Part shown: piece after piece, positions 33,754-44,089 of the stretch
Numbering within the stretch: the first letter of the stretch is position 1
Layout: every line of letters starts with the position of its first letter
Assembly (NCBI GenBank): GCA_019044685.2
Contig: JAGTXX020000001.1
Location: 496,001-560,000 of the forward strand
Source of the DNA: Nannochloris sp. 'desiccata'
Lineage: Eukaryota > Chlorophyta > Trebouxiophyceae > Chlorellales > Chlorellaceae
Direction: 5' to 3'
Length of the DNA stretch: 64,000 nt
Made by a program: the position numbers and the translations under genes
Notes under the pieces: generated by a model
The model's database searches: none
What the model was told of the DNA's origin: nothing
The model's input: only the letters and a program-made list of their open reading frames with translations

Positions 33754-34915
33754 TTAATACCGCCCCGCCGCCGCCCCCAATTGTCGCTCACGACTCGTTA
33801 ATGGAACCTGCGTTTTTAAAAGAGAATTGGTGTTTAGTTAATCTTAGTCAACCAACAATATCCTTTCTACACAAATTACCTGCTAAAAATCAAAAAATAA
33901 AGCAAATAAACTCACATAAACTACTCCCATGATGTCTTTTCTAACCACCGACCCATCTGCGTTCTTATCAAGTACTGCCAGTTTCTGCTCCATTCCCTCA
34001 GGCCCTACAGGAATAACCATCCTACCCCCATTCTTCAACTGATCTACCAACGCAGTGGGAATATTCGCAGCTGCTGCACCAACGTGAATAGCATCAAATG
34101 GAGCTTCACTTGGCATCCCTTCCCACCCGTCGCCGGTAACTAGCTTCAAAATCCCACTTTTTAGAAGCTTTTTCGCGCTTGAATCTTTCTTTACGTTGGA
34201 AATTGAAGTTTCTACAAGCTCTGGAATATGATCTATACCTATTACACGACCATTTGGAGGGTGACCCTTCGTAACACCACTACCACCGCCACCGCCACCA
34301 TCACCATCACCACTACCACCACCAGAAATTAGTCGAGCAAACACTACAGACAAATATCCACTACCACTGCCTACATCTAGAATTTTTGCCCCTGGTTTTA
34401 GATGATCTTTAAGCAATTCTAATGCGTAGCTATGCATGTGTGGGGCACTGCAGGTTGCATTGTATCCAATAGGAGTAGGCGCATCGATGTAGGCGACATC
34501 TGGGTCAGCGACAAAGTGGGCTCGATCGGTGGCTTTCATTGCGGTGGCAATGGCGGGTGTTTTCAAGATGTTGTAGACCATGAGGTTATCCACCATCTCT
34601 GCATTAGTGCTACCTGGAAACTAAAGTAATAATTAATTATAAAGGGTCTTTCCCTTCTCAATTGACGGGAATAAGCTTTGAAAAATTATAGTTTCATACA
34701 TAGCATATAATTTCATCTCAAAATAGGACTGCTCGACAGCTTCTGAAAGTTTCGTATAACTCACCATGAGATTGCCACGACATTTTCGTGCTAAACCCTA
34801 CTGGGTGCTTTGGAGATGCGATCAATCGAGAAATGACAAGGCTCCCAGCAGAGGCCGCAAGAAGAACTGTTGCAGCCTTGTTAAGTGAAGATAATCGCCT
34901 CCACGCTGCCAGCAT
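33754..34915 (-). CDS. PCMT1: Protein-L-isoaspartate O-methyltransferase
   Basis: Three exons, 34765-34915, 33916-34613 and 33754-33807, give 300 residues. The enzyme uses S-adenosylmethionine to repair isoaspartyl residues in aged proteins. Seen: [23 protein letters not shown], the SAM motif [49 protein letters not shown] and the final [14 protein letters not shown], which only appears after joining the 54-base last exon. A Gly/Asp/Ser insertion follows the SAM motif. The first exon adds about 44 residues before the usual start, with a hydrophobic, basic character ([20 protein letters not shown]) suggesting organelle or membrane targeting; the internal Met of MSWQSHG could start a cytosolic form. 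Confidence 0.93.
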
Positions 34916-35248
34916 AACCTTGATTCATTTTAGAACTGCAACGAGGCATGCCGAGGCCAGTCATTTTATAAATAATCAAAGAAACACATGCCGCCTCTGT
35001 TTGACCCCGCCACTTGGCACTTTCCTTTCAATTTTTCTGTGCGTCTACTATTACAACTCAAGAATTACATACATTTGAAACTCCCTTCGGAAGAAACTCC
35101 GTACTCCTCTCGCAATCTCTACTGGCATAGGTTAATCTCTTTACATAGGGGTGGCCTGAAGGTTACTTTCGTGGCGACACTAAAGCCTGGCTTCTCAGGA
35201 CCCCTCAAGTCACCCCTGTTGGGGTTGTTTTGTTTCGTTTTGTTTTGT
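34916..35248. other. Intergenic region between PIMT and methyltransferase genes
   Basis: 333 bases; 3-prime flank of the methyltransferase and promoter of PIMT. A short T-run with G and C interruptions (near 35225-35250) is the only pattern seen. Confidence 0.4.
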
Positions 35249-36498
35249 TTACAGACATGGTGTTATTTGACGCCGTAGGACTATCAACCGTGCTACAGGG
35301 CTATGTTTCAGTGGCATCGCCATCTCTTCAGAATTTCTTTCATCGTACTTTCCTAAAGACATGAATCTTTTCTTCGCTTCTGCCATGTACGCATCGCCCA
35401 ATTGGACACGACGAGAGTACCAAGGACCATCTCGTGTCATCCTTTCCCAGAAATCTTCTACACTAGGCCAGGACATCTCGTGAGTTATGCTGGTATCCAG
35501 GATAACTTCTGTGCTGCAAAGGCGGAGGACGTCTTCTAAAACACCACTCCCCCAATCTTCCTGAAGTTTTTTGAAGGGAAACGAGAGTAAGAGCTTGATT
35601 AACTGTTAATCAATTGTGTACATTAGACTTGAATCATCAAGGGTTAATGTATAATGAACATAAGGAACAAAGAGAATCGTTTTCTACTGATAAATATTAA
35701 TTATTGAAATCAAATTAAATCAGTTATATACTTTTCAACTTACCGTCGTTTTTTTCTGAGGAGGAAAAGTATCGATCAATTGTCTCCAAGGTCCTTCCTT
35801 TTCCATTCCAGGTGGCCAGAAGCACGCTACCAGAATACCTCCTGGTGCCAATGCTTTTGTCCACGCGGCTAAAGCTTCTCTAGGGTTGGGTAGTTGTTGT
35901 AAAGCGAAACAACTAAAAATGGCGGAGAAAGGTGGAGTGAAGGGTGGAGATAATTCTTGTGTTGGGACGGTAGAAGCATCGCCTACTTTAAATTCTACCT
36001 TGTCACTGCAATTTTGATATAATCAAGTAGTAGATAGCAAATTATGGGCACGTTTGGTAAAGATTTAGGTGGATAAAATAATGGTATAATATCCATTTTC
36101 AAATTTTTATTTCCTGTACCTGATGCCGGCAACGGCAGCAACCTCTCGTGCCACCTCTATCATTCCTTCCGAGAGATCAAGGCCTAGAAATGAAGCTTCA
36201 GGGAGCTTTTCGGCGAGCATAACAATTTCATCGCCTGGAGGGAGGAGCGGTATTATTGATATAGACTATAAGAATTTGTTGCAACTGATCCGTGGCGATC
36301 AAATGAAAATGTGATCTAAAAAAATGGTTTACCTGTCCCGCAACCAGGAACAAAGATGACTCCCTTGAGATCAGGCTTCTGATCAATCAATGCATTGCAC
36401 GTGTCTTTGATCCAAGGTAAAAACCTAGGAACGAAATGCTCTCTATAGGGAGATGCAATTTTCGTCCAAGATGACCCCAACAACGCGAGCTTATCCAT
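35249..36498 (-). CDS. Class I SAM-dependent methyltransferase (Methyltransf_11/25 type)
   Basis: Four exons, 36333-36498, 36120-36234, 35744-36005 and 35249-35560, encode 284 residues. After joining, motif I reads GVIFVPGCGTGDEIVMLAE, followed by FLGLDLSEGMIEVAREVA, VEFKVGDAS, FSAIFSCFALQQLPNP and a methyltransferase motif III region, WTKALAPGGILVACFW. The closing segment has PSVEDFWERMTRDGPWYSRR. This order is a standard Rossmann SAM fold like the trans-aconitate/UbiE group; the substrate cannot be told from sequence. No targeting peptide is obvious. All introns are GT-AG and keep the frame. Unlike most genes here, the introns are spread along the gene. Confidence 0.85.
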
Positions 36499-36726
36499 CC
36501 TACGTTACCTATTCATTTCGAAGGTTTCAAACCCAATAGAAGCAATAGTAATATCTAATTTGGGTAAGCTTCATGGCAAATTTGAATTATTTGTATGCAA
36601 TGGAGAGAATCTCGCTCGACCTTCAAGAAAAGTTTTCAGCGACGTTGCAGGGCAAAAAGAGAGCATCGACTTAACAAAACCCAATATGATTTCATTTATT
36701 GTATTCTGGAAGAAAATATAGTAAAC

Positions 36727-38342
36727 ATGGCGTATAGCTACGCGGCAATTTTCGCCTCAGAGTTCATTAGTACCCTCTTTGCAATTTACCTCGGAGAATC
36801 CATAATCGCCAACGAAGTTTTAGCTGGAACAAAAGGAAGAGCCATGGTAAGTTTTTCTACATTCTGTTTGAGAGCCAAGTGACAAAAACCTAAATTGTTT
36901 CTCTCTTGATTACCCATGTTCGCCGGCTATTCTCATCTTTCTCTCTTTTTTCTTAGGGCTGGGGCTTCGTAGCACTGGGGTTTGGATTTGCCTTTGGAGT
37001 CGGCGTGATGATTCTAGGTTACATCAGTGCACACATGAACCCCGCTGTCTGCCTTGCACTCCTTATTCTGGGCAAAACGAACGGAACAGAATTTATCGCT
37101 GCTGTTGGCGGAGAATTCCTCGGCGCTTTTGTGGGGTCTGTGCTCGTTTGGCTCCACTTTTTACCCCACTTCAAGACTGTGCCCACCCCCTACTCCGCCG
37201 ATGCGGATAGTTTACTCCTAAAAGGTGATGCAGTTTCGCAAACAGCCTTGGGAATTGCTTCTTATAATGTCAGAGCAGAAGACGTCGCTGCCCGTCGCCG
37301 GGGTCTAGGAGACATTACCCATGCCTTTGAAGATATTAAATACTATCTTAAAGATAGTTATAATTTACATGAGCCTGTGGATAAGCATGCTACGTTAGTT
37401 GAAGTCGCTTTGGGGCCAGATGAAGTTAAAGACGGGAAAGAAAGGACAGCAAATCGGCTCCGCCGCCACTCGGTTCAAGTATGTGACGTCCACAGACGAT
37501 TGAAAGATATTGATATTAAGGATTTTGAAGCCATGTTAGTAGGACCTGATTTGTATCGATCGTCGATGAGGAAGTCGTCGAGCGCCAGTATGCGTACCTC
37601 TGCTGTTCATCAAAATAACCCTGACCCTGACGCTGGCGCTGGTGATGGTGCTGCGAGCAATACCACTGTGAGTTGGAATAGCTCAGCAGGGGACCTTGCT
37701 AGCGCCCCAAGGGCAGTGAAAGTAAATGTATCTCCCAACTCTGCTGGTCAACAACAGAGACAGCAGATTAAAATTGGAACAGACGCATCTAATGGCGCCC
37801 ACGGCCACGACACCCATCAGCCCTCTGCATTCAATCCAATAATAGAACAACGTCAGCAACACTTGGACAAATTGTACGAAGCTGCAGTTGTAGCTGACCA
37901 GAATGTGAAACTCTCTATTTTCTGCACTCGTCCTGCCATTTATTCCCCTCTATTTAACTTTCTTTGTGAATTTATGTGCACCACCGCGTTAATCTATGGT
38001 GCGTTAATGATATATGCTCGAAGGGACTTGCTCTACGGTCCTGAACGCTTGTTGTACCGCTCTGAAGAAGGTATTTGGATTGGATTCTTTGTTTTCCTCT
38101 GTATTTTAGGTCTCGGAGGGCCTACAGGTATCGCTGCAAACCCTGCAAGGGATTTTGCGCCACGAGTTGCCCACGCTTTGCTCCCAATTCCCGGCAAAGG
38201 AAAATCCGAGTTTTATTATAGCTGGATCCCCTTTTTTGCACCGCTTGTTGGTGGGTGTGCTGCTGCGGGGTTGTTGCATGCAACCCAGTTGATGAATAAT
38301 TCACAAGTTCCGTCCGATAGGGTCTTCCCGGTTGTCCAGTAA
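36727..38342 (+). CDS. Aquaglyceroporin (MIP/GlpF type) with very large internal loop
   Basis: Exons 36727-36846 and 36957-38342 give 501 residues, against 260-300 for usual MIP channels. Both pore motifs are present: HMNPAVC (Asn about 68) and AANPARDFAPR (Asn about 435). The Asp after the second NPAR and LLPIPGKG downstream point to the glycerol-facilitator branch rather than strict water channels. The channel N-half ends near FVGSVLVWLHFLPHFKTVP and restarts at IFCTRPAIYSPLFNFLCEFM; between lie roughly 200-240 residues (about 115-357) of hydrophilic, Ser/Asn/Ala-rich sequence. By topology this is the loop C position, but its side cannot be proved by eye. The protein probably moves glycerol or similar solutes, as in osmotic adjustment. 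Confidence 0.88.
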
Positions 38343-38525
38343 AAAAATAAATTGAATATTGGTAGAAAATAAATATCAAAAATGAAATCTCTTTTTAATT
38401 TTATTGAAGTGGTATCCCCCCTTTTTGATAAGTCCGTACTTTTTCTTTACTCTTTTCCAGATGTTGCATGTAATGTGATTACAATAATGTAACAAACCAA
38501 CGATTTTTCACTGCGGCAAGCCTAG

Positions 38526-38599
38526 TGGCGGTGTGGGTGGGTGTGGGTGGGTGGGTGGGTGGGTGTGTGTGTGTGGGGGGGGGGGGGGGGGGGGGGGGG
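38526..38599 (+). repeat. GGGT/GT microsatellite running into 25 consecutive G
   Basis: GGGTGTGGGTGGGTGGG-type repeats run into GT repeats and then an uninterrupted 25-base G run at 38575-38599. Several G3 runs in a row could form a G-quadruplex on this strand. Length is likely polymorphic and prone to sequencing error. Confidence 0.9.
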
Positions 38600-38620
38600 A
38601 GATGGAAGGCCCAGAAAAGA

Positions 38621-38728
38621 AAGTGCTATGCAGCTGGGTAAGCTGCACCTCCTCTCTACTTCTCGACAACAATCTAAGCTCTATTCTCTACCTTTCTAAA
38701 GACTAGAGACCAGCAGCGGATGTCTCCA
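38621..38728 (+). repeat. 108-bp dispersed repeat, copy A
   Basis: Matches the reverse complement of 55681-55788 at all but about six of 108 positions, without gaps. It starts at AAGTGCTATGCAGCTGGG and ends at GCAGCGGATGTCTCCA. Homology stops abruptly after TGTCTCCA, where the other copy continues into the foldback arm. It has no coding content. It could be a transposon end or a small conserved element. Confidence 0.85.
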
Positions 38729-38929
38729 ACAAGCAGCCGCCACATCACTCTCTGAAGCTTAGCTTTACTATTTGAGTACTACACACTTCACAATTATTTA
38801 AGCATTCACCCGAAGGGAAATCAAACGTGTAAATGACAATACTAAATGCGTACGTTGGCCTTGGATAAAACTGGGGTGATTAAAGAAAGAAAGATGCTAT
38901 CAATGCGAAAATTTGAAACGTTTTCAATT

Positions 38930-40257
38930 TTATCGTCTGCCTCTTGTTGTTGCACGAACATCTTCTCTCTCCATCTCATACTCAATCTCAATATTCCTGC
39001 CAGACCGTCGTCGTTTGGCTCCACCAGCAGCAGCAGCAGGACCCACAGCAGCTCCCCCTGCTTTCCCACCGCTTCTCTCTGTCCTACTACCACCAATACG
39101 CCCGGCACCGGCACCTGCACCCACATCCTCTTCGTCATCTCCACCAGCAGTCTTGGGAGCAGGACGTGGCTTACTCGGTCCACCTCCAACCCCCTCTTCT
39201 TCTCCACTTTCTTCCTCGCCATCTTCTTCGCTATCTTCATCCGTATAATCTTCTAAATCACTTTCTTCCTGGTCAAAGTCAACTTGATCCTCATCCAACC
39301 ACTCTATCTCTTCTTCATCTTCGTCTTCTTCTTCATCAAGATAATCATCCTCTACATATTCTTCATAATCTTCATCTATATCAACCTCATCATCTAACGT
39401 AGCATCCATTTCGACGCCATCTTCAGCCACAGTTTCTGTCGAAAGTACTTTCTTGTACTGCAGCGTTGGGAAATTGTAAATGTCGCCATAGGTGCCAGAT
39501 TTTAATCTCTCTAAAAGTTCTTTTTCAATGGCTTTATCAAGTTGAGCAGCTGTTTCTGCTTTTCGTTCACGACGTTTTTCCATTTTCTCTTTGCGAGCAG
39601 GGACCGTGACTAAGGAAGTTCGGACTTTAAGTTGTAATTTGCGCATTCGAATTAAATATTGGGTAATCTTGGTGAGCCGTTGTTTGTTCTTATGGACTAG
39701 AAATTTAGGCCAGTATGCTAAATGCTCGTCTATTTGTGCTAATGCAGCGGTGTATTGGCCTTTTAAACGAATTCTTTGCCACATTTTCTTAGGGGTGTGA
39801 GCTCGTTCGACTGTTTTGATGTAGAGGTAGCAGCGGCCATTGTCCTCACGGATGGTGGCGTACCTGCCGTTGGCTAGAGGACATGAACTACGGTTGCATA
39901 AACCTGTAGTAAGATGGAATACGAGAGAAAGTATTGTTGAGAGAGTTTGCAAGGGATTTGGATTAAAAATCCCAAGTTAATGAATGAAATTAAAGAGAGC
40001 CCAGGGAGGGGCGGGGCGTCGGGAAAAAATGTCTTTGCAAAAACTGACCTGTGACGTTGTATTCATTCTTGCAGAAATTTTGGGTCTGTGTCTTGGCCCT
40101 AAAACTGCAATGTTGATGGCCAACAATTTGCCAGATAACCTTCAACAAGAGAACAAGAGACGAAATGTCAATTTCCAAAATTATAGACATGCATATGCCA
40201 ACTTCAGACTTCCAGCGTGAGTTTCACATTTAATGGGCTTACCTCGTCGTGCTGCAT
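38930..40257 (-). CDS. MAK16: MAK16 ribosome biogenesis factor (60S subunit)
   Basis: Three exons, 40243-40257 (five codons, MQHDE), 40049-40139 and 38930-39903, give 359 residues. Joined, the start reads [21 protein letters not shown], then [20 protein letters not shown] and [33 protein letters not shown] and [19 protein letters not shown], the full MAK16 signature with its Cys cluster. MAK16 acts in the nucleolus in early pre-60S particles. The C-terminal half is a long acidic stretch (Glu/Asp-rich) followed by a Gly/Ala/Arg basic end, as usual for the family. Introns are GT-AG and lie in the first 40 codons. Divergent from the gene at 40695. Confidence 0.95.
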
Positions 40258-40694
40258 TGTATTATATTTCTAACCTTCCTTCAGAACAAGATAAATTCTG
40301 CAGATTCGACGAAGCGATTTTTAGCAGAAAATGTGTCTGGGCAGCAGACAAGTAACAGGCAAGAGGGTCTCTATGATGAGTACTGTTCAATCTAGAATGT
40401 AAGTTCAAAATGCATCATGCATGAGTTCTTAAAAACTCTGCGTTAAGGCGGCCTGCAGTGCTGCTGCGAAGAACGAATTTTAGAGACATATCAGACATAG
40501 CGAGACCTTTGATCATTATCTAATTTTTATATATCCCTGCACCATTTTAAAATTCAGATTCATATATCAGCCCTGAACAAGCCGACTTATCATTCAGAAA
40601 ACTTTAATTACTTTCAAATCTTTTCGATATTGATTTCTCCATTATTGCTGATAAAGGCCCCTAGTTTCTGAATCGACAGAAAGGTCAAATCACA
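40258..40694. other. Intergenic divergent region (MAK16 / small mitochondrial-type gene)
   Basis: 437 bases between two divergent starts. I see no further exon, tRNA or repeat. Confidence 0.45.
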
Positions 40695-41201
40695 ATGCAA
40701 TCATTATTTCGATCTATCTCCTCGTTGAGAGGTACTTTCACTTCTTCATCTCGCCTCACCTACATGAGAACTTTTAGCGAAACCGCCGCAGAAGGTGAGA
40801 CACAAAATGAGTACCAACAAAACTATCTTATCGATCAAATTGATCCTGAAAAGCAAGCCCACCATCCAACCATTATACTATTTATCTAACTCTATCTTTT
40901 CAACTTCAATGCAGAGCTTACAACGAGTGTAGAAGGAGTGAAAGGCACACTCCACCGCCTGTTAACCACCGCTGAGAAGCCCCTTAGCTCTGCTGAAATG
41001 TGGTCTTTAGCAGAAGAGCAAGGCCTAAAAAGCAAAAGATTTATGAAACAGATGCTACAACAGATGAAGAAAAACGGACACATTAAAACTGTAGCGTTAG
41101 GAGGTGCTGGTAAGAAGAATAGATCGTTTGGCTACTTGTTGCCTCAAGGGTCTCCGGCCTCTGGCGCCCTTACTGAGAGCAATACAGCAGCAAGGATGTA
41201 A
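40695..41201 (+). CDS. Small protein with mitochondrial-type leader and winged-helix-like core, function unknown
   Basis: Exons 40695-40794 and 40915-41201 join in phase to 128 residues. The first 33 residues (MQSLFRSISSLRGTFTSSSR and on) are basic, hydroxylated and free of acidic residues until SETAAEG, as in mitochondrial presequences. The rest is a compact helical segment: VEGVKGTLHRLLTTAEKPLS, SAEMWSLAEEQGLKSKRFMK, LQQMKKNGHIKTVAL, then GAGKKNRSFGYLL. The pattern helix-turn-helix then a basic beta hairpin recalls a winged helix and could be a mitochondrial ribosomal or assembly protein. I do not recognise the family. The intron is GT-AG (donor GTGAGA, acceptor AATGCAG). Confidence 0.7.
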
Positions 41202-41340
41202 TATTATGAATTTGTTAGTTGTGTATTGTCAACCCCGAGGTAATATGTGTACTAGAAGACCATGTGAAATATGTCTCCATACCTGAGAAAGCTTAAATGG
41301 GTGCAAGATAAGTAGAAAATATATTTAAAAAATCAAGCAT

Positions 41341-42486
41341 CTAATAAAATTCTTCTGGCCACCGCTGTGCTACTCCACATAAGCTCCCCATCACCCCTCC
41401 CGTATGCACCATAATCACATCATCGCTATCTTCACTACTATTGGCTGTTGTAACAGCTGCTTCCCATGCAGCTAGGGTCCAGATAGGATCAACGAGTACT
41501 CCATATCGAGAGGCAATCTCCCGGCACTTTCTGGTCTCTTTTGGCAAAATGTTCCCAAATTTTCTTGATTTTTCTCTGGGAATCCACGATAATCGCTCCT
41601 CTACAGCTTGAATAACAGTGCATACATTGGGTATGTTCTCTTTGCTGCAGAAAGAGTGGATTAATTGTTCTGTTTGTTGTTTATAATACTCTAGAGGTGC
41701 AGCCAGGTAGACACCGGTTACATGCCAAGGTAAGCCTTGTAATGCAGCGCCTAAAGCGAGACCTATAGCACTGGTACCTGTCCCACTATCAATAATAAGA
41801 GCACATCTATTACCAGGTTGTACAGTACCGCTCGTGTTTAGCCAATTGACGAGGCGTATCATCCCCAACAGAGCGGCAGCTTCCGATCCACCTTCAGGAA
41901 TTATTGCTACTTTCTTTTCTTTTCCGTCAGATTTTAAAGATGTTTTCATCTCTTTTCTTAGGGATTCAGCATAATTAGATAGCATTGTTGACCTATTCGC
42001 GTATTCTGAACGTTTAATGTAGACTACAGAGTGAGCAAACATGGTAGCAGAGAGGTGGTTGCCTGTTGAGACAGCTGGCGGCTCGCCTCGAATAAGCAAA
42101 TGAGCTCGAATACCATTCTCTGCAGCAAGGGCAGCTACGGCGAGTAGATGAGCGCTTTGTGTACCGCCACATGTGATGACATCTTCAACTCCTTGGGCTA
42201 TAAGTTGTGGAAAGAGGGCATCAAGCTTGCGCTGTTTGTTGCCTCCAATGAAGGGATGTGTCAGATCGTCTCTTAGAATTCTAAAATTGGCGCCTTCTGG
42301 GGTGTGAATTGCAGTCAATTCTGCACCTGGATTAGGTAGCATCCATTGTCTATTGGAAAGGAGGTCCTGAAGAATGTCTACATTTTTACTAGATTGATCA
42401 CTTGATTTAGTAGATGATAAAGAGCGCACCCAGCGATGTAGCCTCCATGATTTGACGATTGGAGGGTATCTGCATGTATTCAACAT
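41341..42486 (-). CDS. D-cysteine desulfhydrase / ACC deaminase-like PLP enzyme
   Basis: A 381-residue intronless fold-type II PLP enzyme. Seen in order: a basic, Arg/Ser-rich N-terminus compatible with mitochondrial or plastid import, FIGGNKQRKLDALFPQLIAQ (the Lys is the expected PLP Schiff-base residue), TCGGTQSAHLLAVAALAAEN, a phosphate-binding region with EGGSEAAALLGM, SGTGTSAIGLALGAAL, and a closing VHTGGVMGSL. This matches plant D-cysteine desulfhydrase (degrading D-cysteine to pyruvate, sulfide and ammonia) and the related ACC deaminases; the two cannot be separated safely by eye, and the eukaryotic family members are usually D-cysteine enzymes. The ATG at 42486 is the first in frame. 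Confidence 0.85.
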   Translation of the reverse strand: MLNTCRYPPIVKSWRLHRWVRSLSSTKSSDQSSKNVDILQDLLSNRQWMLPNPGAELTAIHTPEGANFRILRDDLTHPFIGGNKQRKLDALFPQLIAQGVEDVITCGGTQSAHLLAVAALAAENGIRAHLLIRGEPPAVSTGNHLSATMFAHSVVYIKRSEYANRSTMLSNYAESLRKEMKTSLKSDGKEKKVAIIPEGGSEAAALLGMIRLVNWLNTSGTVQPGNRCALIIDSGTGTSAIGLALGAALQGLPWHVTGVYLAAPLEYYKQQTEQLIHSFCSKENIPNVCTVIQAVEERLSWIPREKSRKFGNILPKETRKCREIASRYGVLVDPIWTLAAWEAAVTTANSSEDSDDVIMVHTGGVMGSLCGVAQRWPEEFY

Positions 42487-42981
42487 TTTTAATAAATTTT
42501 CAATCAAGTAGCGAGATACAAATGAATCTAAAAGCTTTTGGTCTCAAACTCACAAACTACCGCCCAGCTACCGCCAGGGACTACCGACACAAGAAAAAAA
42601 GAAAAAACGCCTTCAAAACAAGAATTTCGTGATCTTATAACCTTCGGACAACCAAAAAAAATATAAATGAGTTGGTTTGGAGATTATTTCGACAAAAAAA
42701 AAAGGCTCACTTCCTTCCTTCCCGAGCCATGTTGAACTTTTTTGACTGTCAAGTTGACGAGATTTAATTTCATATTCTTGGGCCCGAGCTCACAGGTTTT
42801 GATCACGCCACGGAAAACATAATTGCAATTATTTAATTTTGTGCACATCTGTCGACAGAGTAGTGTTTAATGCGGCAAGGGTGCGCTTAAAAGAGCACCG
42901 AGAGAGGGGTACTTCCGCTTTATCATCGTTCTCAACCCAACAAACAGTTTTTATTTTTCTAATTTTTACATTTCTACTAAT
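42487..42981. other. Intergenic region between desulfhydrase and HscB genes
   Basis: 495 bases holding the desulfhydrase promoter and the HscB 3-prime flank. No gene or repeat recognised. Confidence 0.45.
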
Positions 42982-43860
42982 CTACATCTTTTCTATGATA
43001 GCTTCTTTAATTCTCATCAAGTACCGTAGAAAGACTGTCCCTTCCCCTGCTTTATGTAAATCTCCCTTTGAAAACGCCTCAGCCAACTCTTCGATCTTCT
43101 CCCACTCTTGCGCCTCAACTTTCTTTAAAATTTTCTTCAGCTCTTCATGTGTCTCTGCAGCATCCACCTCCTCTCGCGCTTCCATTGCTGCTTCTAGTAA
43201 CTCAGGATCCGTACTAGTCAAGGTTTCACAGGCCCCTAGGCCGGCTAAAGTCAATATATATTGAGCTCGGCGAAGAGGCTGCCTTAAAACATCATAAGCT
43301 TGGTTCACTGCCGCTGCTTGATCTGCCGAATGTTCTTGTTCTTCTGGGGACATAACAGCGAATCTATCTGGGTGGAGTTTTACTTGTAAATTTTTGTAAC
43401 GGGATTCTAGATCTTTGGGGGAGATTATAAACGTGGGCGCTGGGTATTGCAAGAGGGCAAAGTAATCAGAGTCCTGGGAGAGCGGTTGGATTTTTCCGCA
43501 TTGAGGGCAGAAGTATGTGTGACAACTGCTGCTGCTGTCCGCGCTAGTGTCTGGGGTTTCAACAGCTAGAGAAGCTCCACAACTCCAGCAATCTCGAAAA
43601 GGTTGGACTGATTTTACCATAGGTTCCGCTGCAGAAGAGAAAGAGGCTGGTGCTGCTGTTGTAATCGAGCGGCGGGGGACGAGGATGAGAGATGTCATGT
43701 GAACGAGTTTTCTCTCATTCCAGGATTGTAGCGCAGCTCTTTGTAGCAAATCATCGACTATTAAAATATTCTGGAGTGGTGATAACGTGTCTCCTAGGTG
43801 TTGTAGGCTTCGGGATGCCAACCTACAACGTTCAATTATCGATCGCGATATTCTTTGCAT
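42982..43860 (-). CDS. HSCB: HscB/HSC20 (Jac1) J-domain co-chaperone for Fe-S cluster biogenesis
   Basis: A 292-residue intronless protein. The N-terminal ~85 residues are basic and hydroxylated, fitting mitochondrial import. A zinc-binding module of two CxxC pairs (CWSCG and CPQCG) follows, as in animal and plant HSC20 and absent from bacterial HscB. The J domain contains DYFALLQYP, RYKNLQVKLHPDRFAV with the obligatory HPD, and AAVNQAYDVLRQPLRRAQYIL. The C-terminal helical domain, which binds the scaffold ISCU, ends with FLRYLMRIKEAI. HSC20 delivers ISCU-bound clusters to the HSPA9-type chaperone. Start at the first ATG; a later Met (HMTSLILV) would still leave a leader. Confidence 0.95.
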   Translation of the reverse strand: MQRISRSIIERCRLASRSLQHLGDTLSPLQNILIVDDLLQRAALQSWNERKLVHMTSLILVPRRSITTAAPASFSSAAEPMVKSVQPFRDCWSCGASLAVETPDTSADSSSSCHTYFCPQCGKIQPLSQDSDYFALLQYPAPTFIISPKDLESRYKNLQVKLHPDRFAVMSPEEQEHSADQAAAVNQAYDVLRQPLRRAQYILTLAGLGACETLTSTDPELLEAAMEAREEVDAAETHEELKKILKKVEAQEWEKIEELAEAFSKGDLHKAGEGTVFLRYLMRIKEAIIEKM

Positions 43861-44089
43861 TTTTGAAATAAAAACTAGAGTTCTACGTCGATCTGTATTC
43901 TATTATTATTCTTAAATTTATCATTAATTATATACTAACATTGAGAGGGCAATTAAATAAGAATTGTATTCCGAGGTGCACAGCTCGCCATGGTCTCAAC
44001 CGTTGGCTGAAGATATGATGTTAACGATGCCTCTTTACCTGTACCACCCTCATTCGTTTCATTTACTACTAACCAAGTAAACCCCATCT

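Larger units (their letters stand above)
38343..38929. other. Intergenic region between convergent aquaporin and MAK16 genes
   Basis: 587 bases containing a GT-rich and poly-G microsatellite (about 38526-38599) and a 108-bp dispersed repeat (38621-38728), listed separately. No gene seen. Confidence 0.6.

Noticed and set aside
38842..39256. Several overlapping frames (132, 136, 111 codons) in and near the MAK16 acidic tail
   Set aside because: All reflect Glu/Asp codon bias of MAK16 read in other frames.
42487..42507. Upstream extension of the desulfhydrase frame to a non-ATG codon
   Set aside because: The codon at 42505-42507 is TTG; the first ATG is at 42486. The same reasoning trimmed the RECQ1, ORC4, IGHMBP2-like and MED6 starts.
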